Source: Trichoplusia ni
Taxonomy: Eukaryota; Arthropoda; Insecta; Lepidoptera; Noctuidae
NCBI RefSeq assembly: GCF_003590095.1
Contig: NC_039483.1
Location: 14,756,001 to 14,820,000, forward strand
Length of the DNA stretch: 64,000 bases
Direction: 5' to 3'
Positions 33,623 to 46,770 of this stretch are shown in pieces. Both the position numbers and the translations under genes were made by a program. The first letter of the stretch is position 1, and every line of letters begins with the position of its first letter. The notes beneath the pieces were generated by a model. It was not told the DNA's origin and did not search any database. It saw nothing but the letters and a program-made list of their open reading frames with translations.

Positions 33623-34573
33623 GTATTATATTAGTACAAAACTTCAACCTCAAGTACGGCGAAGCCAAAAACATAACATTATTCAATACATTTAATTGTA
33701 ATTACAACCTTTCATTTTTTAGTTCAGGGTCTACAAAGGTATGCTATTGAAAGGCTTTTAGTTCGTAATCGTTCTAAGAGTTAGACGGTACTTAGAAAAT
33801 TCTTGCACGTATTTAAATACATTTGTAGTGTTTTTTATTCAAAGAGTAAAAACGAAATCATATTACTAAAGAACAGCCGTTTGTTATTGTTGTCTCTCAT
33901 GAACCGCAATACCTAGACAGTTAAGATTCAAGACCTAGTCCTCTCGAACTCAAAGTTGTAATGCTACAAATTAAAAGACAAAAAACATGGGATAAAACAA
34001 AATACAGACTATGATAAAATTTATTATAGAACTTCCCTAATGTCTATAAATGGCGATAGAATAATAATAGAACAAAATGTTGTGCAACAAGATACGCGAC
34101 ATTTAATTTAAATTATGATAAATAAATGCTGTTTTATTAACGAGAACAGAACAACTATCTAATGATAACCATTAAAAATGTAGGAAGTACGAATTTTAAA
34201 CAACCTTGAATGCTATAATGTCCCGAGTTCCGTAAATATTTAAAATACACACGAGAATATGATCAAACAAGAGGCAGAGGATTAAGATTCGTGTTTAATG
34301 TTTATGTAGGATAAACACTTTTGCTTTCAACCACAAACATTAGCAATTCAAATTAATGAAAATGCAAATTAGCGAATCTCAACATGGATCTCGTTTCATC
34401 ACGTGTAAGTTTAATAATTCCATTCTTTGGTAATATGGAATGTTACATTAGAGAAAGACTTGATGACTACGTAAAATTATTAGAAGTCATTTCAATATCT
34501 GCTTTGTTAGAAAGAAAAATGAGAAAGATGCAAGGTTTTATACAATGCAGATCTCGTTTTAGTAAGAAGATAA

Positions 34574-34935
34574 GTCGTGGAGGTAAACCCTTTTTTTGGT
34601 TAGGCGGGGGAATCCTCATGGACACCCACCTTCTCGTGGGAGGAAGTGGGTAGTGTCAGACTCTTACTGATTAAACCTGAACTGCCGTACAGCGTCCCCG
34701 TATTTAGTAGGTGCGCGGGCATGCATAGCATTTCACCATTGCATTGCACCGACTTCGGGGCACCGTCGGCTGATAGACGGCTTCCTTCGTTTCGGAGGCC
34801 GACGTGTAGGGAGCGTCGGCCTTTCCACCTGGTTCTAGGACCACATTAACTGCACAAAATGTGGCCCCCATGTGGTGGAAAACCTACAGCTGGTGCTAAC
34901 GGGAGGGGAACGACGGTCCTCTACATGATATATAG
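34574..34935. repeat. GC-rich transposon-derived block
   Basis: The block is clearly richer in G and C than its flanks and has sharp edges. It contains GTGGGTAGTGTCAGACTCTT followed by ACTGATTAAACC, the reverse complement of the 15731 family, then GC-rich segments such as GCACCGTCGGCTGATAGACG. The short open frames are not recognisable. It is most likely part of a LINE; orientation and class are uncertain. Confidence 0.5.
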
Positions 34936-36189
34936 CGGGGGTCTTGCTTTTACAATAAGCATGATGATATGATTATGAAATTAGTCGTCAATTCAGAATA
35001 TTACAGAACACTTTTCCAAAATACCTTATTCTGCCTATTGCAGCAGCCTTGCCTTTAAAAGCTGTAGTAGATTTGATGTCAAGCCTCACAATAAAAGGCG
35101 TAATCGTCCACTGGGACAAACCATACCAGACCTTTATTAAACCAAGATTGAAAACTAATGGAGCCAATTATGTAAGGATCACGCGATCGTTCTTCCTTGG
35201 GAAAATTCCTAATCAATTCCGCGATAAGGAATAATAACAGCCTATTACAGTGTATTACGACATTCTCGAAATAATTTTCAGAATTCCTCTTTGTGCTTGT
35301 TTTTATAACTGAAAATTACATCATTTATTAGTTTATTAAACTTGTTAGTTGTCGTAGCAAAAAATAGACAACTAATTCACGAAGTATGTTGTTAAATTAG
35401 AATTAGTAGAAATATTTTCGGCGTGGGATCTCCAATTGTTTTTTTTTGCTGTCGGTTCAGTGACCAAGGTTTGTGTTAGTTGCACGATGATGTTAGCAAA
35501 AAGTTTTTATTCTTTGCAGCCTTATCTTCAACAGTCTTATTTTCCATGTTGGATTGGCATACCTAAGTGTAAAGATACCTCATACCTAAGTTTATGTAAA
35601 TGTTTTTGTGAGTACAGCAAACACATAAGTAACGGTATTAAAATGAAATGTATTCTAAGACAAAACAGAATTATATTTCAAAGTAAATCCCAAGCTTTAG
35701 AAGAACTCAGACATTCTAACTTACATCTACAAATTTTCTTTAAGGATTAGGAGATAACTCCACGCATCATTTATGTAAACATTACAAATTACGAAGTCAC
35801 GGGTTTTCTTTTATAAACAGTGGCAGCAAAAACTCTCTGTAAAATTCCCACCGGTATGATATTATTATGTGCATTATAAGTTAAAATATAGTTTTTATAG
35901 CAGTAATGAAATCATTTTTTTTTCAGGAGCAAACCTATGTGCTGGCCAAAATCTTCTTTGTATTTTCCTTACTATTTCTCATTAGTAGGTACTCAATTTT
36001 TTATGGATTTACGCCTGACTTTTATCTTGATTGGCTCAGTCTAAGATCGATTATCCATCTAAAAACTTTAGGTCTTAATTAGGCCTTTTTAGGCACTTTT
36101 TCACTCACACCAATGTCGATAGTCGATAACCACGTTACGAGTTGAAGCTGGGATTTCGCTTCGAATTTATAGGGTTGACCTGCAGTTGC

Positions 36190-36310
36190 GCGGAAATAAA
36201 ATGGACTGGATGCGAGCAGCCGAAGATAGATCTCAATGGTGTGCATTGGGGAGGCCTATGTCCAGCTGTGGACGAATATGGGCCGATGATGATGATGATG
36301 ATGATGATGG
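36190..36310 (+). repeat. RTE-type LINE 3' end with (GAT)n tail
   Basis: The sequence TGGATGCGAGCAGCCGAAGA, TAGATCTCAATGGTGTGCAT and GGAGGCCTATGTCCAGC, followed by (GAT)n at 36283-36308, is the same LINE terminus as at 557-772. The tail microsatellite is typical for this family. Confidence 0.85.
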
Positions 36311-37329
36311 AGAAGAACCAACAGGAAACTTCATCACACATAGAAATACACGATAAAAACACTACCCACAATAACAACTACTGGGAAGTGTGAAGGTGAA
36401 TGCTTATGGATAAAAAATATTAATGAGGATATGAGTTGAAACTTTAATGGGTAAACAAGTTTTAACACTTTTGTCATTTAATTAGTGTCTGTTTGTCTAA
36501 ACCGAACCGTTTGTCTAATTTTTGTCCGATTGAAACACATTGCGTAATTAGGAGGCACTTTGGCCTGAATAAAATAATATCATTTCTTGATCATTTCGTA
36601 AAGGCATGCCTCATTACTTTGACATCCTGTAATAAGTAATTACACAAGTAATCGCGATAGTCCAGTACGTAGGAATATCTTTAAAGTATATTTATAATTT
36701 GTCTAGTACTTATAATAAAGCTCTGCTGGTCTAGTTTTAGTTTGAGACTAGATGACGTTCTATTCAAGTTGCGGAATAGTGTACTTTAACGGTAAATATT
36801 CATGAATGTTACCATTCAGCATTAAGGTAGTAAACTTTAACTACGCATATGAAATAATAAACAAATAACAGTTTATGGTCTACTAATTAATTCAATTGTT
36901 TTTATTGAGCAAATAATGAAGCAATTAACGTTTAAATGCTTGTAATTTATTACTATTTTAGTGTCTTCTATTCCTGTAGTAATAAATAAAAACTAATCAT
37001 AGAAAAAAGGTTTTATTGCACGAGTCTAGAACGTATTTATAGATTTCTTCGAACTGAGAATGACGTCATAATTCTAATAGAATCGTTCAAACATATGTAT
37101 ACCTAGATTATATCACGTATAAGTTTAAAATGATTTTAGACACGTGACCGAGGTCTACATAGTTGGCTAGTATTTTTCTGGTCAATATACATATAACATA
37201 GCAAACTTACATATAACGTTTCTAATATTGGTATATGTTATTGGTATATTATATCATTTCTGTGACGTAATTACGATAACATTATTCTTATTCAAACTAT
37301 TATTAGATATAGTAAAAACATTACGATTC

Positions 37330-37473
37330 GTGTATACCAATTACCAAGATATTTGGCATGGACGAAGCAGATATTTAGGATTAACACTTAGGCTTCTTCG
37401 TTCAAGTTTGGTAATATTATATTACCAGCTATAACCGACACCCAGGCGAGCGAAGCCGCAAGCAATAGCTAGT
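37330..37473 (+). mobile_element. Helitron 3' end
   Basis: The stretch ends GGCGAGCGAAGCCGCAAGCA followed by ATAGCTAGT at 37473. The GGC-GAGCGAA-GCC hairpin about 10 bases before CTAGT is the Helitron signature. The 5' limit is uncertain. Confidence 0.5.
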
Positions 37474-38261
37474 ATTTAAGAAACGATTGGCGGATACGTC
37501 CTCACTAACTTTTTTACTTACTTAGCAGTTTTTAGGGTCAATATTTAGCGATATTTTATTTCCAGACTGCTGCGTGCTAACGTTCTTTTGACACTGATTG
37601 ATAGACGTGTTGTTTGAGCAATTAAGAGTTTAGTGTTGGCTATAAATCGATAATTTAATAAAGAACTATAGCTACATAAATGTAAGTATGTAGGTGTTCA
37701 TTTTGAGCTCTATTAGCTCTATACCAGCTACTATTGTCAATAACTACTTACAAAATTACGTCATAATATAAATAAATGTTTGAACTTCTCAAGTATATCT
37801 GTTTTTTTAAGGATTAATCTGTGTTATATAGATTAAAAGAGAGATTTTTTAAAACATTTTTTTTTATAAATACATCACAATCACATGACCTACACAACCA
37901 TCAAGCTGATGCCGTTGATGGCTGTGAATTTAAAACATACGTAAGTATTGATATGGCATCTGACTTGAAACAAAGGCAAAGTTTTTAAATAACTTGAACA
38001 ATGTTTTATATAAGGTATTATAAACCACTGTAAATCTCCGGAAATCACGAATGTCAAATTCATTAAGTGTAGATACATTTAATAAGGCACGTTTTGCGAT
38101 AAGCCTGAAAAAACAACTAAGACACTTCTGCAAATGGCAATCACAACATTGACTTAAGAATATAGTTTAATAAATAACAGAGGTATTGCCTTGACAGGTC
38201 TCTGGAAAAAGCAAGGATTTTACCACTACTTCTCAACTTAATACTGTTGCACTGTTTTTGT

Positions 38262-38317
38262 TGTTGTACGAACGAGACAGCGCACTACACGTCATATCGG
38301 CATCCCTCTTCCACAAT
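38262..38317. repeat. Palindromic 50-bp repeat, copy F
   Basis: TTGTACGAACGAGACAGCGC, ACTACACGTCATATCGGCAT, then CCCTCTTCCACAA. It resembles the family at 24801, with a degraded left end and an intact CTTCCACAA right end. Confidence 0.45.
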
Positions 38318-40689
38318 TCTTAGGTACTTCAAGATGCGGTGGTAGGTCCCAAGGATCGATAGTATCTAATATAAATTAATTGTAATAGATTTAATTAATG
38401 GTGTTAGGCAAGTGACAGGCTTATCTTATCTCAACTGCCTTTTTTGTTTGTCGTCTGGTTTTTATTAAATAAAAACGAAAGGTGATTATGGAACACTGCA
38501 CTGATTCAAACCAAAGCTTTTGAGATGATTGATGATTGACAATGATTTTAATGTCTGTAATTACGAATGCGAAGAAAAAAAAATTAACGTATTCTATTAC
38601 CGTTAAAGTCACAAGTCTTCTACACAGCAGATTCTTTAAAGGCATATTTTTAATAGTTTAAAATCTTAAGCCTATTTCGTAGGTCAGACAATAAAATATT
38701 TTAATTAAAACGTTCACTTAACATAGGAAATAATTACCTTTTACATTTTAATTCCGAGTATACATGGCCTTTGTAATATGCATACTATTTCGTAATGACG
38801 TTTTACATTATTTTTTATAGACATTGAATTTGGTAACGTTGATCATTACATCGTCAAGTTTGTACCGTGTTATTTAATTAATAAAAACGCAACATTACGA
38901 CTTAAGAACGGTTATGACACTCATTATTTCATTTGATATCTGTTCATTAATGTTTCCGTGTTTTATATAGAGTAATTGAACTCATAAACAATGCAATCAG
39001 CTGTTTATTTTGTGTTTATGTTTCTTATGATATAGAATAAAAGGAACCCCTTTTTGTTGCTTTCACAATGGGATATTGGCTCCATTCGTTTCCTGTATGT
39101 ATGGTTAATTAATAAACAATACGTATGTTGCGTTATTAATGATTAAATGAACAAAATGTCTGTTTTTCAACTTTCATTAATTCTTCGAGCCCACGAATTA
39201 AAGCTAAGGAGTGGAACTAAGGGGACTCACTTCATGTAATCCATACAATATAATATCTAAATTACGAACACGAAACCACTATATTCGGCCCTAAAACAAT
39301 GTGTACACGTCCAAAAACTACATCCATTGAATACAAAACAAAAGAACTACGTCTCTGTACAAAAGCCTTGTTAGAGAATATTTTATCGTATAAAACGCTA
39401 AGGAATGCAAACCGATATTGTATTTACGTCGTAATACTATACGTCTGTATTGTGTCTTTATATGCAGACAGTCGTCTCATTAAAATCAACGCATTGTCAA
39501 ATGAAATATCATCTCAGTTTATGACGCAATCGAAGATAAACTGGAAGGAATTATTTCTGTTATTCTAGTTTATTGTATCTTGATGTCTTTGGTGCGAGAA
39601 CAGAAATGTAGTTTTAGAAACTAGAAATTTTATGAGAGGTTTACGATGAAAACAATGGAAGGCAAGCTGTTATACTGTTAAGGTGGTTGTTAGAGACGAC
39701 ACACGTCTACAATACTTAACGATTTTAGTTTTCAAGTAATAATGGACATATAAACTAAAATAGGTACAGTTACGTGTTATTGAAGGCTTAAGTCGGGAAT
39801 CAAAGACTTGCATCGCCTTTTACCAGTTATGTATAAACGTAAAAGTTAACTTAGTTAATAATAATTCCAAGGTAAAGATGTTCTGGGCATAGGAAAGATA
39901 GGGTTTAAGCATTAATCATGACAGTTGTCACAGTGGGTTTTTGGCGTTAGGTTTTCATTAATGTATTGAGTACCTATGCGTATTTTTATTTAAGAAGGAC
40001 TGGCGGAGGTTTTTTACACTTACAATAGGCTTTCTAAAATAATATTCAAATTCGGTTCAGTAGTTCCTGAGATTATTATGACGTCCCAAACTAAACCACT
40101 TTATTAGTATTACGTCATGTAAAACGTACAACAAAATCAAAGGAGGAAAACATTTTTTTTTAATTACATTTCCTGCAATACTTTCGAAACGATCTAAGTT
40201 TTGACATTAGCATCTAAATTGAATAAAGGCAAACAGGCAGTACAATTAAAAAAGGAAATTATTCGCAGTAAAAGAACATTAAATAATAATCGAATGTAAT
40301 GTTCCAAACTAAGCTCAACAGATAAGGAAACTACAAAATAATGTCGCTATAAATTGCATAAGAATGCATTCTAAAGCATTCTCTTTGAAATAAACTACAG
40401 TTAATGTTGTAGAACATTGAAATTTACGTCGTTATCCAAATCTACAGTCTGGTCTTTACTCAAGCTGTTAGTCAACAAATACTCTTATTAAAAATAGTTA
40501 ACTACCATATTTTACATGAGGAAACTGCGAGTCAGACTTCAAACAACTATTTAACTGATTTCTAGTAAGTAACACTGCATTCCAGTATGGCGCACATTTT
40601 TTTTTGCACTCGCCATCGTGCACAGGCATAAGATAAGGATTAGGTACGTTGCTTATTTCTAATGGCTATACCAAACAACGTACACCATG
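38318..40689. other. Transporter distal intron, middle part
   Basis: About 2.4 kb of AT-rich DNA with no supported exon, RNA gene or named repeat. An 89-codon plus-strand frame at 39299-39568 has no recognisable motif. Confidence 0.4.
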
Positions 40690-40815
40690 GTCGTAGCTTG
40701 GTCCGGGCCAGTGGAACGATGCCGGATATTTTGCCCTTTGGAAGGGATTTAGTCAGTTGAAGTCAACAACGATACCACTAAACCCAAAGCGGGATGACGC
40801 ACTTGATGATCATCG
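40690..40815 (+). repeat. Interspersed repeat, second copy of the 15731 family
   Basis: GATTTAGTCAGTTGAAGTCA, CTAAACCCAAAGCGGGATGA and CGCACTTGATGATCATC follow the order of 15780-15850. The preceding GGTCCGGGCCAGTGGAACGA is probably part of the same element. Confidence 0.55.
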
Positions 40816-42039
40816 ATCCGAAAAAAATCACAGCTTGATCATAATTCATACCTTTTCTCAATGAAATTATAAAACCATTTTTTATTCCTATCAAGTTATC
40901 CTGCAGATTAGCGCGTTCAACTCAAACTGCCCAACAAACTCTTGAAAGTAATTAGGTGCAGTTGACCATGGAAAATGAATAACTTGTTGATTGGTATAGT
41001 TCTACTAGTTACTGATAAGCCACTTCCTGCAGATGCATGTCGAGGCTAATTCAAGGTGCCGTTCGGACTTCAAAACGTTTTACGCAACGAATTGTGAAAT
41101 TAGATGCACTACGTCGTTTTAGATAAGGTTTTTATTTCCAACATACATTTTCATGCTCAAATTATTTATTCTGAAATGAGAAGTTTTATTTGTTATTTTG
41201 GTTTTTAGCAAGACAAGGAAAAAATATAAAACTACCTACTGCTATTTATCTTCATTTGCAAAAGTTTGATACCTAGTGGAACTGTGGGTTTTCTTATATT
41301 TAAGACCTTTCAAGTAAAACCCTCTTCCATGCGTTTATTTGTTTTTCAGGGAGACAAAATTCCACACTCATGGTCGAGGCTCGCGAAAGGATCCTGAATG
41401 CGTACTTTGAAATGTTCTATTTTCTAGTTCTTTACTTTCATGTCGCTAAAAAGGTCTGTTAAATAAAAGCACCTGAAAACAGTCAACCATATAATAAATC
41501 GCAAAGAAAATATCGTACAATGTCTTGATCAGGCCATTCATCATATGTCAGTGACTTCAACAATGCAAAGGTAACATCCAAATGAACTTCATTTGGCTCA
41601 TGTTTGTCTAGGCGTTATGTAAATTATGATTATCTAGGTGTGTTACATGCTAAACGACTGGGTCTTTGACATGAATAAATATCTTTGATTGGCGTCAAAT
41701 AGGTAAGTTGATAATATCAAACGATGACGCAATTTGAGTATCTCTGCTGATTTGTGAAAGGTGTAAGATTTCTTTTCACTTTTTTTTCATTGTATCGTCT
41801 TCATTCGTGGTCTATTGTATCTTGTTTTACAAAGCAACAGTAGTTGACAGCGAAACTTTGGTATAGACAGACAGACAGGCAGTATAAATAGGTAAATGTT
41901 CTGGTATTTATCGATACATGGAAGAGTAGGTACGATAGGTTTTTTCGATACGGAATTTCTGGATTCGGTCTCCACGATCATGGCCCGCGATAGAAACCTA
42001 TAATAGAAAGCTTAAAAACCTCGCTTTGGAATTTTATCC

Positions 42040-42125
42040 TTGTATCGCGGGGAGTTTAACAAACATTGAAGTCACATGCACAAAGCCACAGGCTCAGAAC
42101 AAGCAACACTTCACCTCACATGGTA
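42040..42125 (+). repeat. Interspersed repeat, second copy of the 16455 family
   Basis: TGTATCGCGGGGAGTTTAAC and AGTCACATGCACAAAGCCAC align with 16462-16510 in order. The open frame starting inside it (42066-42290) is therefore not a gene. Confidence 0.55.
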
Positions 42126-43547
42126 TATAAGTCTCTCTCTTACGAGAAAGTAATTTCATTTGGTACCAACAATCAATTAAGTTTACCGTGTGCATTCACG
42201 CTATTTCAAAGCCGTGGCAAATTTCATCCGAATCTATCGGCTGTAATTGATTATCAAACAATCGCTATGATCCAAATATTTAGATTATAATCCGTGGTAC
42301 TATGATTGACACTTCAATTCCAATTAATTTGATTTACATAAATATAGCGAAGTTAAGCCCGCTGGTAACAGGGTCGAGTTTAATGGAAAATTCTCATGGA
42401 CATGTGGGAATGTTGTTTAACGAAGCCAGCAAGGGATAGTTGGAGTGTGACGTCACACAACTAATTTAACTGGCTCGAAAACAATACGATTTGTTTTTTT
42501 CCGTTCGGCTTGTGTTTCTCATATAATTTTATCATGTTGACACTTTTTGAAGTAGGCTTCTATGAAATAGACACGAGATTGGGTTCTATTGTAATTTAGG
42601 ATTGAAAAATCACAAAACGAATTTTAAAATTTCGTAAATGTAGAATTTTAATATTTGATATTCTCACAGATAGCATCGAAATTATGCACATTTGCATGAA
42701 AGTTGGCAACACCAACACGGACACATAATATTGCCACACATCTAAATGTCTTAATGGTATCAGGTTGCAGAATACTGTCTCGGCTTTACTTTCCAAACTA
42801 AACCACGAGGAAGTGGTAACATGAAAAGTATATATTCCATGTGGTTTTTGGATACAGTGAAATTCTTACAACTTTGGTAAGAAGAAAATACCTAAACTTA
42901 ATACTTTTAGGAATATAGGTCGGAATGTTTAAAGCGAACATAGGTAGAAAGGAGTGTATTGCGGCTAGAAGCCAAAAAAAGGTCATCGAAATTTGTCAAT
43001 AAACTGCAATTTTTCCAAAATGCCAAAGTCGCAGCTGCTTAGCTGCTTGTGAATAAGAATGAACTCTAAGAGGGTCCGAAAGAACCAAATACGAGGACAT
43101 GAAGACTAACTAAACGCAGGGTATCAATAACCTTTTCAAACTAGAACAACATAGCATCACTGAAAGTTTTCATCGCTACTAACCTCTTCAGAACTGTACG
43201 TGTTCCACTTACCTAACAAATGCCTTCATGTTACTCACTTTTTACCCTTCCTCTACAATATAAGGCACTATCAATATTGCAGTGAACGCATAGCGTGTGC
43301 AAACACAATAGTCTCGACGGATAATCTTTATTGTTAAGGGTAAGTCGCAACCCGTGTTCACGTTTTATTACATTACCTACTAAAGAAACTTGAGTGTACG
43401 AATTACAATTATGAGGGAAGAAGAACTACAGGACTGTAGATAAAAAGAAGGGTGTTTGCCAGCATTGCATTTTTTGGTTGTATACTTCCATTTACACTTG
43501 AGAAAAGAATTCACATCACTGCTTGACAACAGAGATGACATAAGCCT

Positions 43548-43655
43548 TCAATCAATCAATGCAGCCTAGTGAGGACCAATGCTGGATATAAGCCTACCAA
43601 AAGTTACGCAAGAACATCCAGTCCTCCGCCTTCCGCATACTGTCAAGCTTCCGTA
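43548..43655 (-). repeat. RTE-type LINE 3' end, inverted
   Basis: The plus strand reads GAGGACCAATGCTGGATATA, GCCTACCAAAAGTTACG and CATCCAGTCCTCCGCCTTCC. The reverse complement corresponds to the LINE tail encoding a 'MRKAEDW..' and 'EAY.QHW' like stretch, as at 620-757. It is diverged. Confidence 0.5.
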
Positions 43656-43933
43656 AGCCTTAGAAACATCTTTTTGAGTATTCAGCAGTGTCGCGTTGGT
43701 CATCTGCCATACGGGAAATGTCTAACATAATAGTAGATTAAATAATGTATCACTTATATTCTACTGTCCGATGTACTGTATAAAACCGTGTGGCCAAAAC
43801 AATCATATCATCTATTGGAACTGATCTATCATATTTTAACATTTGTCTACTTTTTAACCAGGTTTAATATTACAAAGTATGTTACAAACCACACCAAATA
43901 ATTTATTAAATTATTAATATGAATACTACCTGC

Positions 43934-43956
43934 GTGTTTTTTATACTAAAAAACAC
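43934..43956. repeat. Small perfect inverted repeat, 10-bp arms, 3-nt loop
   Basis: GTGTTTTTTA (43934-43943), TAC, TAAAAAACAC (43947-43956). It is AT-rich and short, so chance or slippage is possible. Confidence 0.6.
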
Positions 43957-44824
43957 AGATACAAATCTAGCAAAAACTTAGAATAGATAGATTATAGGAA
44001 TAGATTCGAAAATCAAGACGCCATTATTCCTTTTTTAAAGCCTTGGCTAAAAAGAAAAATAAACAAAAAAAGAAGATCAGATAGCACACAAATTGCAAAG
44101 AAAACTTAGGGCATCCTATATTAGTTGGTGACCTATAAACCGTCAAATTCTTCGAGAGATGAGATGTTGACCGTTACTCGCTTGTATCAATAGCACCGGA
44201 AACTTTGTTGTGGAGACCGCCAAGTGGTCTCCAATCTATAACAAGTTTAGTTGTTACATAAACTGGTTGTCTGTATAAAACACGTGGATATTTACCAAGT
44301 CTAATGATGTGTACGTACCATTTTGATGTCCTTTGAAGTGTTTACCGATGTGTATTTATTGTACGATGTTGAAGGTACTTATTTATATAGGAGAACCTGG
44401 TAAATAAACAGTATACACAACACACTGTCTAGTAGTATTTTATTTACTATACTTTAATTACAGATTACATAAGATATTTCGAACTTATAAACCAATAGCA
44501 CTCTACATAAATATGCTTAGACATATGTACATTATACTTGTTATGCAAATTTGGTAACAAAAATATTTGACCTATAAGCGTAGACTGTTTTATAAATAGA
44601 GCTACGTTTTGAATAACATAGGCTTGGCCATAAATGTAGCTAAAGAATTGTCTTTTGTTGCTTTATTTCGGCTTTTTTGCCTGCATGCTACAGATTCACT
44701 GTTCTATCTAATACCTTATAGACCTTTTCGCCTTGGAGTGTTAAAAAGTACGCGGACTCTTATCGTCTAAGGTAAAACCATAGAGTTCGTGTCCCACCTA
44801 TCTACTATCGGGGACCATGTGAAA

Positions 44825-44975
44825 TCGCCATGATAGATAGATACATAGAATACTCTTTATTGTACACCATAAGGAAAAACATATTAGGTCAATACAAACA
44901 AATATGATGAGTATAAAAGGCGGTCTTATCGCGAAAAAGCAATCTCTAGTAGCCATGGATAGTTTTCATTGGTCA
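44825..44975 (-). repeat. LINE tail, inverted (TCTTTATTGTACACC family)
   Basis: GATAGATACATAGAATACTC, TTTATTGTACACCATAAGGA and AAAGGCGGTCTTATCGCGAA followed by AGCAATCTCTAGT are familiar from lepidopteran LINE 3' tails read in antisense. No coding part is present. Confidence 0.55.
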
Positions 44976-46435
44976 AACTACACTACGCGGGCAAAGTCAA
45001 GGAACTTTTACATAAAAAATAATTAAAAGCAAGGAGTAAGTGTTTCTCCTCATGTAGCGTTTCAGACTCACATCAACGCTAATATCTTAATTAATTTCAC
45101 ACTGCATAATTAATTCGCCTTAAGGAATTCCATAGCGTAACATCATTGTATTATGGATATTAATACATAATTCAATAGTTACACTACAATTAGCACTCCA
45201 ACATCGATTTTACATATCGATGTTGAGAAAATAATCGATACTGTATTTTCTTGCGATAGACAGTATAAATTTAAACGCATACATTTGTACTGGATAGATA
45301 TTATCTCAACGTGGACCAAGATCTATGCTGTAGTTTGTATAGTATTATGTCCTACGAAAATATTATCATTCATTCTTAGTTTTCTTTGTTTTACTTTAGA
45401 ATGTGGTTATGTTAATAATAAGTGATTCATACCTTTAGCTCTGAGGCTGTCGTCGAAAGAATTACGTTCAGACATTCATGCGCCATTGTAAAATAGCAGA
45501 ATCGGGGCCTAGATTCTATTATTTTACTTGTTATAGTAAAATTTGGCTGCTTTCACTGCTTAGAATTAGGAATTATGAAACTTGAAGCAAATTTTCATAT
45601 GCAAGAAACGTCACTAAAAAGAATTTAGTTTCATACAATGATAAAAGTGTTGTAACTAAGATTTCCTCGTTAAAATAATGAAAAGCCCAAAATACGGACA
45701 CTAAATTTCAGGTAATAAATAGCAATTGACCTCACGTGAGTGGAAACAATGAGTACAAAAGAATAAATACTTATGGAGCACTCATAAAAACAAATGAAAG
45801 AGTCTAAACACATACATATCTACGTACGTACTTATGGTTAAATGGGCTGCTATCTGTTCAAGAGTATTTACTGGTCGACCGGCAATTTGCGGGACCTTGG
45901 GAGCGAGTGCAGCTTTAGGCAACAGGTAGGCAGTAAAACGCTGCATTTGCAGGTTAGTTTATAGCGTTGTTTGAGGAAAATGTGTATAGAACATTGGGAA
46001 AAAGTGAGAAAATAAGTGGCAAGGTAATTGTTAGTCTGTGTCCCTAGAATAGTTATAATTTATCTTGTCTACCTCCAAGATAAAATGGAAGGCGAACAGT
46101 TTAGAAAACGACATGTTGTTAGTCGTATTTTCACACTGCCTCGCCAGCTATGTAAATTGGCGTAAAAACTGCGATACACCAGTACAAATGGAACTATCGA
46201 TAATAATCAAAACCGGCTAACGTAGCAGAACATTTTTTTCCAACACGTATAATGCAAGCATATGCTGAGCCGAATTATTCTCACGTCCAACTAATAGTCA
46301 AACCAAAATAAACCTTAACTCCACGACATAAGGGTATGAAAGGTTTTCATGTGAGCTACACACGCAGAAATGCGACATCCGCTGGCAGTTTCAAACAATT
46401 GCATGTTTTCGCAAAACTAAACATCATAAACTAAC

Positions 46436-46506
46436 CTTTGTGTGCTGTTATAGAACATTGCTGCTTGCCTTTTCAAGTCGTCCGATACAGTATTGTCTTC
46501 ATTCAT
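46436..46506 (-). CDS. Distal alternative first coding exon of the SLC17 transporter (second)
   Basis: ATG at 46506 opens MNEDNTVSDDLKRQAAMFYN and then STQ, reaching donor CAAAG|GTTAGT at 46436 in phase 2. Joining exon 2 gives an arginine codon and then EQTKDYQMTW, keeping the frame. A GC-rich promoter-like region with an Inr (TCAGT on the minus strand) lies about 205 bases upstream. The peptide is hydrophilic and acidic, unlike the other two N-termini. Intron to exon 2 would be about 26 kb. Confidence 0.65.
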
Positions 46507-46659
46507 TTTCACAGCACTGAAAACACTGGTTTCGGCAACTAAATCACTGGGCGACACTAAACTGAGTCACAGGAATTTCGACTGTGGAATTTGGGTGTAA
46601 GGTTGAAATTCCTTTATGTTAAGGTTCAAAGGTGAACGTCGGTTAAACTGGTTGATATT

Positions 46660-46770
46660 TGGAGGCCGGCAAGTCAGCGTTCGACGCCCGCGCCTCTCAC
46701 TGTGCGAACTGACACGACAATCGACTTAGATCGCCCACTCAGGCGGTCTGCACCCCCCACTTGTTTCTCG
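46660..46770 (-). promoter_or_regulatory. GC-rich core promoter for the 46.5-kb first exon
   Basis: This block is the most GC-rich non-coding stretch in its neighbourhood. On the minus strand it carries GTCGTGTCAGTTCGCACAGT, with the arthropod initiator TCAGT at 46712-46708, placing a start site near 46710 and giving a leader of about 205 bases before the ATG at 46506. No TATA box is seen. Confidence 0.5.

Noticed and set aside
35436..35750. 104-codon plus-strand open frame
   Set aside because: Starts in a T-rich run and has no domain, splice or promoter support; likely chance.
36135..36393. Open frames on both strands with poly-Met or poly-Ile
   Set aside because: They are produced by the (GAT)n tail of an RTE-type LINE, not genes.
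39299..39568. 89-codon plus-strand open frame
   Set aside because: No motif or splice support; resembles other chance frames in AT-rich intron DNA.
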